A stretch of DNA of 6,638 bases from Deltaproteobacteria bacterium (GTDB lineage Bacteria > Desulfobacterota > DSM-4660 > Desulfatiglandales > Desulfatiglandaceae). Shown here in pieces: positions 1-5,740 of this stretch (the first letter of the stretch is position 1; each line of letters begins with the position of its first letter). The translations under genes were made by a program, and so were the position numbers. The notes beneath the pieces were generated by a model. It was given only the letters and a program-made list of their open reading frames with translations. It did not search any database and was not told the origin of the DNA. The stretch spans positions 1 to 6,638 of the forward strand of contig JAFDJF010000133.1 of NCBI GenBank assembly GCA_019307645.1. The letters are read 5' to 3'.

Positions 1-521
1 TGGAAAGTGATGCCTGGCAATATGCCAACAATCTAAACATCATGGGAACGGCCCTCACCATCAAACATGCGGGTCTAGCCATGAAGAAAAAAGGCGGCAG
101 CATTATTACCGTGTCATCTGCATCAGCCGTTCATGTTGAAAAATTCATGGCACCTTACAGTACTTCCAAACTTGCCATAGAAATGTTAACGCGCTGTGCG
201 GCAATAGAGCTGGCACCATTCAAAATCCGGGTCAATTGCATCTCCCCGGGATATATCATTACCGAATCTACAGAAATGGCCTTCTCCGAGTCCCTGAGGA
301 AGCAATGTCTCGATAGCACCCCTCTGGGCCGGGCGGGAGTGCCGGAGGATATTGCTAATGGCGTGCTGTATCTTACCAGTGATATGAGCAGTTGGGTTAC
401 CGGGGTAGTTTTGCCCATTGGCGGCGGCATGCAAATTGGCCAGGTCATCGACTTCGAAGATGTTGCTCGCCTGGTGTTTGACGAGAAAACCATCCAGGCC
501 TGCAAAGGGCCCGAGGAATAA
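1..521 (+). CDS. Short-chain dehydrogenase/reductase (SDR), 5'-truncated by window edge
   Basis: An NAD(P)-dependent oxidoreductase of the classical SDR family, probably acting on a hydroxyl/keto pair in the cytoplasm. The reading frame is open from base 3, so the ATG at 42 is an internal Met and not the start. Counting from the codon at base 3, 172 residues are visible. They include the conserved Asn (N12, in NIMG), the catalytic Ser (S39, in TVSSASA) and the YxxxK pair (Y52 and K56, in YSTSK), followed by RVNCISPG and the late PLGRAGVPEDIA and GGG elements typical of the family. The N-terminal Rossmann half with TGxxxGxG lies upstream of the window. A tail of about 28 residues follows the GGG motif, somewhat longer than usual. 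The TAA stop is 2 nt before the alcohol dehydrogenase start, so the two are almost certainly co-transcribed. Substrate unknown. Confidence 0.93.
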   Translation, partial: ESDAWQYANNLNIMGTALTIKHAGLAMKKKGGSIITVSSASAVHVEKFMAPYSTSKLAIEMLTRCAAIELAPFKIRVNCISPGYIITESTEMAFSESLRKQCLDSTPLGRAGVPEDIANGVLYLTSDMSSWVTGVVLPIGGGMQIGQVIDFEDVARLVFDEKTIQACKGPEE

Positions 522-523
522 TC

Positions 524-1567
524 ATGCAAGCAGTTGTTTTTGGAGGCAAAGAGGAAGTATCCGTACAAGATGTCCCGGAGCCCAAATTGACCAACCCGGA
601 CGGTGTCATCCTGCAGGTTGAACAAACTGCAATTTGCGGGTCTGACCTGCATTTTTACTGGGGAGAGTTCGGTGACGTTTCAGACATTAGACCGGGACAT
701 GAGTTTATGGGCACGGTCATGGATGTTGGCGGCGAAGTAAAAACCTTTGCCAAAGGAGACAGGGTGCTGGCCAGTGCACTTGTCGGTTGTGGTAAGTGTC
801 CGGGATGCCATGGCGGAAATGTCATTCAGTGTGAGGCAGGGTGGCAATGTTACGGTGTGGGCCAGGATCTGGTCGGCGGTCAGGCTGAGGCCGTCGCAGT
901 CCCTGCTGCGGACTTCAACCTGCTAAAGATCCCAGATTTTCTTAGTGCGGAAGAAGCCGTGCTTCTCACCGATGTATTGCCCACCGGATACATTGGGGCG
1001 AAAAATGCCGAAATTCTTCCGGGGCATACTGTAGCCGTAATCGGCCTGGGGCCCGTTGGCCTGTGTGCCGTGTTATGCGCACAAATGTTCGGGGCCGCTC
1101 GTATCCTGGCAGTGGACCGGGTACCGGAGCGTCTGGCCAAGGCGGTCGAATATGGTGCGATTCCTGTAGACGTGTCTGATGGCGGAACGCTGGAAAAGAT
1201 ATTTGATTATACCGACGGGCGGGGCGCTGACAGTGTCATCGAAGCAATTGGCGCTGATCAAACCATCAATGATGCGCTGATGGCAGCCAAAATAGGCGGC
1301 GTTGTTTCCTGCGTAGGCATAAGTTCCAACATGAACATGCCCTTTCCGGCTCTTGTTGTGATACCCCGGAATCTAACCATTCGCATGGCTGTGACTCCGG
1401 TTCAGAGCACCTGGCCTGAACTGCTCCCAATGATTGAATCCGGCAGACTTGTGACCGGGGATATCTTCACCCACCGGATTCCTCTCTCTGAAGCGGATCG
1501 GGCGTATAAGATTTTTGCAAACAGGGAAGACGGATGCTTAAAGGTCATGCTGGATCCATCGCAATAG
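524..1567 (+). CDS. Zinc-dependent medium-chain alcohol dehydrogenase
   Basis: A 347-residue MDR-family, zinc-containing alcohol/polyol dehydrogenase that would oxidise an alcohol or reduce a ketone with a nicotinamide cofactor. The catalytic zinc ligands are present: C38 in ICGSD, and H59-E60 in the GHE motif. The structural zinc loop has C89, C92, C95 and C103. The Rossmann domain carries GLGPVG at residues 174-179. Asp198 at the end of the second strand (ILAVD) favours NAD over NADP. The length is normal for the family (about 340-360). The ATG overlaps nothing and sits 7 nt after a weak GAGG (513-516); with only 2 nt separating it from the SDR stop, translational coupling is likely. The overall look is of the sorbitol/threonine dehydrogenase-like or glutathione-independent formaldehyde dehydrogenase-like branches, but the substrate cannot be assigned. 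In this context it may act in series with the upstream SDR. Confidence 0.95.
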   Translation: MQAVVFGGKEEVSVQDVPEPKLTNPDGVILQVEQTAICGSDLHFYWGEFGDVSDIRPGHEFMGTVMDVGGEVKTFAKGDRVLASALVGCGKCPGCHGGNVIQCEAGWQCYGVGQDLVGGQAEAVAVPAADFNLLKIPDFLSAEEAVLLTDVLPTGYIGAKNAEILPGHTVAVIGLGPVGLCAVLCAQMFGAARILAVDRVPERLAKAVEYGAIPVDVSDGGTLEKIFDYTDGRGADSVIEAIGADQTINDALMAAKIGGVVSCVGISSNMNMPFPALVVIPRNLTIRMAVTPVQSTWPELLPMIESGRLVTGDIFTHRIPLSEADRAYKIFANREDGCLKVMLDPSQ

Positions 1568-1692
1568 TTATGGATTTTTACAGCTGAATGGTACCTAACG
1601 AGCTGAACACTGGAGGTTTCTGTAGCAGGAAATTGCATTTCATGACTTTTCTCCGAACCTAAAGGAAACCTTCAGTTTTCAGTTCGTTGGGC

Positions 1693-1720
1693 TTTACACG
1701 CATACTGATAAAGGCATTAT
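1693..1720 (+). promoter_or_regulatory. Weak sigma-70-like promoter candidate
   Basis: TTTACA (1693-1698) matches the -35 consensus at five of six bases. CATTAT (1715-1720) matches the -10 consensus at four of six, with a 16-nt spacer. If real, transcription would begin near 1727 and place the inverted repeat at 1723-1800 inside the 5' leader of the flavin oxidoreductase mRNA. Matches of this quality occur by chance in AT-rich DNA, so this is only a candidate. Confidence 0.22.
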
Positions 1721-1722
1721 TC

Positions 1723-1800
1723 TTTAGACAGGATCTATAAGATTTTCAGGTTCTCTCTTCTTAACATTATATCTTGTCAATCCAGTTAATCCTGTCAAAA
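1723..1800. repeat. Imperfect inverted repeat with 9-nt internal periodicity
   Basis: Two 30-nt arms (1723-1752 and 1771-1800) are separated by an 18-nt loop. By hand, the left arm matches the reverse complement of the right at 20 of 30 positions, including an unbroken GACAGGAT/ATCCTGTC block at the outer end. The right arm is built of 9-nt near-repeats: GTCAATCCA, GTTAATCCT, GTCAA. The left arm shows the same spacing: GACAGGATC, TATAAGATT, TTCAGGTT. From memory, repeats of the 'AATCCTGTTAATCCTGTC' kind are scattered between genes in many Desulfobacterota and some other phyla, and this looks like a decayed copy. It could be a REP-like element or form an mRNA hairpin; function is unknown. Confidence 0.6.
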
Positions 1801-1826
1801 AGTTATATTGTTGTAAGGAGTTATTC

Positions 1827-2924
1827 ATGAATCGGTTTGACCATACTTTCACACCCTTCAATATTCGAAGTCTTGTTATTCCAAACAGGATCGTATTTCC
1901 TCCCACAGTAACCGGGTACTCAAACCCGGATGGTTCGGTCGCTCACAGACAAGAAACTTTTTATCGAAACATTGCCAAGTGCAGGATTGGTATGGTCATT
2001 GTTGGGGCTACTGCAATTGCACCTGAAGGCGTGGGCTGGATGGGCAACACCAGAATTGATCGTGATGAACATGTAAAGGGGCTGTCACGTCTATTTGATG
2101 TGATAAAAGCCGAGGGCTCTGTTGCAGGGATACAGTTATATCACGCGGGCTCAAAAACCAATACCCGCAGGACCGGCGGCATCGATATGGTAGCGCCATC
2201 GGCTATTGAACATCCTGAAGGCAAAGGCGTACCTCTAGAATTGACGCTGTCAGAAATCCATCAGCTCGAAGAAGCGTTTGTGAAAGCAACGGAAAGAGCG
2301 TTTGCGGCTGGAACGGATTTTGTCGAATACCATGGTGCGCATGGATATTTGATCAACCAGTTTCTATCCCCCCTTTTCAATAAGCGTACCGATGAATATG
2401 GCGGATCACTTGAAAACAGGGCTCGTTTTGGCCTCAATATCATCAAACGCGCCCGCGAGGTCGTGGGCACGGACCCGGTAATTGGTATCCGGATAAGCGC
2501 TGTGGAATTCACAGAAGGTGGTTATCCGATCGAAGATTCCAAAAAATTCTGCAGATGGTTTGTAGATGAGGGGATTGATTTTATAGACGCTTCTGCTGAA
2601 ATGACGCCGGAGGGAGTGGCGGAAATGTTTAAAGGTAGGTTCATCCCTCTCGCCTCTTCCATCAAGGATGTGGTGAATGTCCCTGTTATTTGTGTGGGCG
2701 CCATTAAAAGCCTCGAACGAATCGAAGAGATCCTTGAGCAAGGTCATGCCGATTTGGTGGCGGTTTGCCGTGCGCTTATTGCAGATCCGGAATTGATAAC
2801 AAAAACCTTAAATGGAAAGGCGGAGGATATCACCGAATGCGTGGACTGCTTTGAGTGTGGTACCTCCATTGGCGAAGATGACGGTGACGGAATGAAATGC
2901 CCTCAAAATCCTGATTTGCCATGA
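1827..2924 (+). CDS. Old Yellow Enzyme-family FMN oxidoreductase with C-terminal Cys cluster, single domain
   Basis: A 365-residue NADH:flavin oxidoreductase/OYE-family TIM barrel that binds FMN and typically reduces an activated C=C bond. The N-terminal TPFNIRSLVIPNRIVFPP and central HGAHGYL (H169, H172, Y174) followed by FLSPLFNKRTDEYGG are hallmarks of the 2,4-dienoyl-CoA reductase branch. Near the C-terminus C338, C341, C344 and C358 form CxxCxxC-x13-C, close to the [4Fe-4S] motif of 2,4-dienoyl-CoA reductase (CxxCxxxC-x11-C). That enzyme continues with some 300 residues of FAD/NAD(P)-binding domain; here the protein stops seven residues after the last Cys. Reading past the stop gives no homologous sequence, so this looks like a natural end. 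Electrons would then have to come from another protein. The ATG is preceded by TAAGGAG at 1814-1820 (6-nt spacer). First gene of the second group, 56 nt before the VOC gene. Substrate unknown. Confidence 0.93.
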   Translation: MNRFDHTFTPFNIRSLVIPNRIVFPPTVTGYSNPDGSVAHRQETFYRNIAKCRIGMVIVGATAIAPEGVGWMGNTRIDRDEHVKGLSRLFDVIKAEGSVAGIQLYHAGSKTNTRRTGGIDMVAPSAIEHPEGKGVPLELTLSEIHQLEEAFVKATERAFAAGTDFVEYHGAHGYLINQFLSPLFNKRTDEYGGSLENRARFGLNIIKRAREVVGTDPVIGIRISAVEFTEGGYPIEDSKKFCRWFVDEGIDFIDASAEMTPEGVAEMFKGRFIPLASSIKDVVNVPVICVGAIKSLERIEEILEQGHADLVAVCRALIADPELITKTLNGKAEDITECVDCFECGTSIGEDDGDGMKCPQNPDLP

Positions 2925-2980
2925 CAAAGCCATATTGTGGTATTCCCCGTCACAAAACCAGTTGAAAGGAGGAGAGCGGC

Positions 2981-3466
2981 ATGGATCAACAGACGAAACC
3001 AACCGTAATGCTGGACTCTGTAGAACAGGTAGGCATTATTGTCAGGAATCTGGAAAAAGCGGTCGATTTCTACAGTTCAACTTTTGGCTGGGGCCCCTTT
3101 GAAATTCTGGAGATTGAACACAAGAATTATTTTTACCGCGGTCAGCGGAGCTATGCCAGACTGAAGGTGGCGCTTGCGCAGGCAGGGCCTGTACAGGTCG
3201 AACTTATCGAGCCGGTGGAGGGTGTAACGCCTCACTCGGAGTTTTTGAAAGAAAAGGGGGAGGGGGCGAATCATGTGAACTGCGGGCTTGTAGAAGATCT
3301 CGATAACGTGCTGGCAAAGTTGGCTGAAGATGGCATTGAGCCTGCCTATCGCGCCCGGTTCAAAGTTTATGGCACCGAGGTAGATGTCGTCTACCTCGAC
3401 TCGGGTAAGATTGGCGGCCTCATGATCGAACTATATCAGGTTTTAAGCATGCCTGAAACGTCATAA
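2981..3466 (+). CDS. VOC (glyoxalase-fold) protein, methylmalonyl-CoA epimerase-like
   Basis: A 161-residue vicinal-oxygen-chelate protein, two βαβββ modules, related by pattern to methylmalonyl-CoA epimerase, glyoxalase I and similar metal-dependent isomerases or lyases. Visible elements are the first strand VEQVGIIVRNLEKAVDFY, VQVELIEP (E74), GANHVNCGLVEDLD (H98) and GGLMIELYQ (E150). By eye, E74, H98 and E150 match three of the four metal ligands of methylmalonyl-CoA epimerase. The fourth, usually His in the first strand, is Gln16 here. A metal may still bind, but the reaction need not be epimerisation. An AAGGAGG at 2966-2972 lies 8 nt before the ATG. The stop codon overlaps the ribosome binding site of the molybdenum enzyme gene, so the pair is tightly linked. 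A role on a CoA ester or cyclic intermediate of the same pathway is plausible but unproven. Confidence 0.9.
   Translation: MDQQTKPTVMLDSVEQVGIIVRNLEKAVDFYSSTFGWGPFEILEIEHKNYFYRGQRSYARLKVALAQAGPVQVELIEPVEGVTPHSEFLKEKGEGANHVNCGLVEDLDNVLAKLAEDGIEPAYRARFKVYGTEVDVVYLDSGKIGGLMIELYQVLSMPETS
3376..3398 (+). other. Intragenic perfect hairpin, 9-bp stem and 5-nt loop
   Basis: CGAGGTAGA (3376-3384) and TCTACCTCG (3390-3398) are exact reverse complements around the loop TGTCG, inside the 3' part of the VOC coding sequence and about 80 nt before the molybdenum enzyme start. No T-run follows, so it is not an intrinsic terminator. It could be a pause or an mRNA-stability element, or simply a by-product of encoding TEVDVVYLD. 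Confidence 0.4.
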
Positions 3467-3472
3467 GGAGGT
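3464..3472 (+). promoter_or_regulatory. Shine-Dalgarno overlapping the upstream stop codon
   Basis: TAAGGAGGT contains the TAA stop of the VOC gene and a near-perfect anti-16S sequence. It lies 8 nt before the ATG at 3481. Ribosomes terminating on the VOC gene would stand on this site, which supports translational coupling of the two genes and the chosen start. Confidence 0.8.
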
Positions 3473-3480
3473 AATCCAGA

Positions 3481-5706
3481 ATGAATGATGACAGGAATAA
3501 CGAACAAGTTGGAGAAGAAGAAATAATCCCTACCATGTGTTCAAGTCATTGTGCCGGCGTCTGCCTGCTTAAGGTGCACGTCAAGGACGGGGTGATCACC
3601 AGAATAGAAACCGATGATGGCGATGGCCCCCAATTGAGAGGTTGCCTAAAGGGGCGGGCCTACAGGCAGCGGGTGTATGACCCGGACAGAATCCTTTATC
3701 CCTTAAAGCGGGTGGGCAAGAGAGGTGAAGGTAAGTTCGAACGGATTTCCTGGAACGAGGCCCTGGATACCGTAGCCGCGCAATTAAAAAGGGTCGGCGA
3801 TACTTACGGCCCGGCGTCTATTTTAATGGTACAGATGCCCGGGGACCATGCAGTTCTCACCGGTTGGGGGGCCATTGAGAGACTGCTTAACATGTCCGGC
3901 GGTTTTACCATGTATTGGGGTGCGCCTTCCTTTAATGGCGCGATTTATTCCAACATCTTCACTTACGGAACCTTTGAGACCTCCAACACCAGAGACGATC
4001 TGCTCAATTCCAGATTGATCATTCTGTGGAGCAGCAACCCGGCAGATACAGTTAACGGTACCAATACCTGCTGGTATCTGGCCCAGGCCAGGGAGGCCGG
4101 AACCCGGATTATTGTCGTTGACCCGAAATATACCGACTCAGCAGCCACCTTCGCAGACCAGTGGATACCCATCAGACCGGGGACAGATACTTCCATGCTG
4201 GTAGCCATGGCCCACGTCATGATTAGTGAAAAGCTCTATGATGAGAACTTTCTTAACACCTATACCATTGGTTTCGAAAAGTTCAAGGATTACGTCCTGG
4301 GTGAGGAAGACGGGGTTCCCAAAACACCTGCCTGGGCGGAGGAGATCACCGGTGTTGCGTCAGCCACCATCGAGAGTCTGGCCCGGGAGTACGCTACCAT
4401 CAAGCCGGCAGCATTGCTGGCAGGAAATGGCCCGGGCCGATCGGCATATGGCGAACAGTACCACAGGGCAGCCAGTACCCTGGCTGCCATGACCGGCAAT
4501 ATCGGTATTCACGGCGGACAAGCCTCGGGAATGTTCCCTGCAGGACCTCTATCCGGATTTCCGTACCCTCTGCCACCCATAATCGCCGGTCTGGAACTAT
4601 TTGATTTTACACCTAATCCAGTCCAGGAACAATTTCCGGGAAAACCGGAGGAAATGTTAAAGGAAGCTGCTTTGGGGAGGAAGCCGCAGGTTCATATCTC
4701 AAAGTTCGCCGACGCGCTTCTTACGGGCAAGGCCGGAGGCTATCATACGGACTACAAACTGTTATATATTAAGAAATGCAACTACCTAAATTCACTTCCC
4801 AATATCAACAAGATTGTGGAGGCGTTGCAGTGCCCGGAATTCATTGTGGTTGAAGAACAGGTGATGACGGCAACGGCGAAGTTTGCAGACATCGTGTTGC
4901 CGGTAAATACCTATCTGGAAAGGGAGGACCTGACTTTCGGAGATGGACTGGCCTATATTGGGAAGCAGAACAAAGTGATCGAGCCCCTGGGCGAATCCAA
5001 ATCTCCCCTGCAAATCACTGCTGAACTTGCAGAGTGGATGGGCATAGAGGGTTTTTTGGAAAAAAGTGCGGAGGAAATGCTGAAAGAGAGGGCACAGATG
5101 AGCGGTATCCCGGATTACGAAGCATTTAGTAAGGAGGGTATCCAGTGGCTGGATCTCCCTGAACCGCACGTGGCTTTTAAGAACCAGATTGAGGACCCGG
5201 AAAACAATCCCTTTCCAACACCGTCAGGCAAGATCGAGATCTATTCCCAGCAGATAGCGGACATGGGAAATCCCGAGGCACCGCCTATCCCAAAGTACAT
5301 TGAAACCTGGGAAAGCAGAAACGATCCGATTGCCGAAAAATATCCCCTCCAGCTCATTACCACTCATTTCAAGAGGCGTACAAATGCCCAGTTTGATAGA
5401 GTTCCATGGCTAAGGGAACTACAGGAGCAGCGGGTTATGATAAACTCTGTGGACGCCCAAGCAAGGGATATCCATGATGGAGATCTGGTCAGGGTCTTTA
5501 ACGACAGAGGCCAGATGATGATCCGCGCCAATGTAACCGAGAGAATCATGCCGGGCGTGGTTGATGTCCCCACCGGGGCCTGGTATGACCCCGATGAGAA
5601 TGGAATTGACAGGGGAGGGTGTGCGAATGTGCTGACTAGGGACGTGCATTCTCCGGCAGGATCTTATCCGTACAACACGGGGCTTGTTGAGGTTGAGAAG
5701 GCGTAG
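3481..5706 (+). CDS. DMSO reductase-family molybdopterin oxidoreductase, catalytic subunit (DmsA-like)
   Basis: A 741-residue enzyme expected to bind bis-MGD molybdenum (or tungsten) and one [4Fe-4S] cluster. Cluster ligands are C20, C24, C28 and C55, followed by K57 and then DPDRILYPLKRVGKRGEGKF, as in DmsA. Aligned by eye with E. coli DmsA from memory, Ser150 (in WGAPSF) matches the Ser that coordinates molybdenum. Other DmsA-like stretches are WIPIRPGTD (228-236), TPSGKIEIYSQ (580-590), VFNDRGQ (672-678) and the C-terminal GAWYDPD and GGCANVLT. The N-terminus has no twin-arginine signal before the first Cys; DmsA carries one. The protein is therefore probably cytoplasmic, and it is shorter than the DmsA precursor (about 814). 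The loop before Ser150 is shorter than in DmsA and lacks its Tyr, so DMSO need not be the substrate. The next gene supplies a matching electron-transfer subunit. Function could be reduction, hydroxylation or transhydroxylation. Confidence 0.93.
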   Translation: MNDDRNNEQVGEEEIIPTMCSSHCAGVCLLKVHVKDGVITRIETDDGDGPQLRGCLKGRAYRQRVYDPDRILYPLKRVGKRGEGKFERISWNEALDTVAAQLKRVGDTYGPASILMVQMPGDHAVLTGWGAIERLLNMSGGFTMYWGAPSFNGAIYSNIFTYGTFETSNTRDDLLNSRLIILWSSNPADTVNGTNTCWYLAQAREAGTRIIVVDPKYTDSAATFADQWIPIRPGTDTSMLVAMAHVMISEKLYDENFLNTYTIGFEKFKDYVLGEEDGVPKTPAWAEEITGVASATIESLAREYATIKPAALLAGNGPGRSAYGEQYHRAASTLAAMTGNIGIHGGQASGMFPAGPLSGFPYPLPPIIAGLELFDFTPNPVQEQFPGKPEEMLKEAALGRKPQVHISKFADALLTGKAGGYHTDYKLLYIKKCNYLNSLPNINKIVEALQCPEFIVVEEQVMTATAKFADIVLPVNTYLEREDLTFGDGLAYIGKQNKVIEPLGESKSPLQITAELAEWMGIEGFLEKSAEEMLKERAQMSGIPDYEAFSKEGIQWLDLPEPHVAFKNQIEDPENNPFPTPSGKIEIYSQQIADMGNPEAPPIPKYIETWESRNDPIAEKYPLQLITTHFKRRTNAQFDRVPWLRELQEQRVMINSVDAQARDIHDGDLVRVFNDRGQMMIRANVTERIMPGVVDVPTGAWYDPDENGIDRGGCANVLTRDVHSPAGSYPYNTGLVEVEKA

Positions 5707-5728
5707 TCTTTCGTTCGGTCTAAAGTAT

Positions 5729-5735
5729 AAGGAGG
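5729..5735 (+). promoter_or_regulatory. Shine-Dalgarno that fixes the start of the iron-sulfur subunit
   Basis: AAGGAGG lies 5 nt before the ATG at 5741. The frame is also open further upstream, to an ATG at 5684 that would overlap the preceding gene by 23 nt. That start has no comparable ribosome binding site and would add a basic 19-residue stretch absent from DmsB-type proteins, so 5741 is preferred. Confidence 0.85.
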
Positions 5736-5740
5736 AGCAT

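Larger units (their letters stand above)
1568..1826. other. Intergenic region between the two gene groups
   Basis: This 259-bp gap is more AT-rich than the flanking genes and no open frame in it resembles a protein. The left part (about 1568-1690) shows only weak short repeats: AGCTGAA occurs at 1582-1588 and again at 1601-1607, and AAGG/CCTT flank three bases near 1662-1672. None has the GC-rich stem and T-run of an intrinsic terminator. The right part holds a promoter candidate, an imperfect inverted repeat and the ribosome binding site of the next gene. The gap probably separates two transcription units, though read-through cannot be excluded. Confidence 0.6.

Noticed and set aside
155..652. 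165-codon minus-strand open frame across the SDR/alcohol dehydrogenase junction
   Set aside because: It is antisense to two genes with clear family motifs, has no recognisable motif of its own and spans their junction; it is a shadow frame.
2925..2980. Possible separate promoter or lost C-terminal domain after the flavoprotein gene
   Set aside because: No convincing -35/-10 pair was seen, and the in-frame reading past the stop shows no FAD/NAD-binding sequence, so neither a promoter nor a recent truncation is supported.
3255..3266. Two adjacent G-runs in the VOC gene, considered as a slippage or G-quadruplex site
   Set aside because: Only two runs of five G are present and the frame continues normally to conserved residues on both sides.
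4429..4438. 10-nt perfect palindrome GGCCCGGGCC inside the molybdoenzyme gene
   Set aside because: Short, explained by coding for NGPGR, and with no second copy or regulatory context.
5684..5740. Upstream in-frame ATG that would extend the iron-sulfur subunit by 19 residues
   Set aside because: It overlaps the preceding gene, lacks a good ribosome binding site and adds a basic stretch not typical of DmsB; AAGGAGG at 5729-5735 points to 5741.
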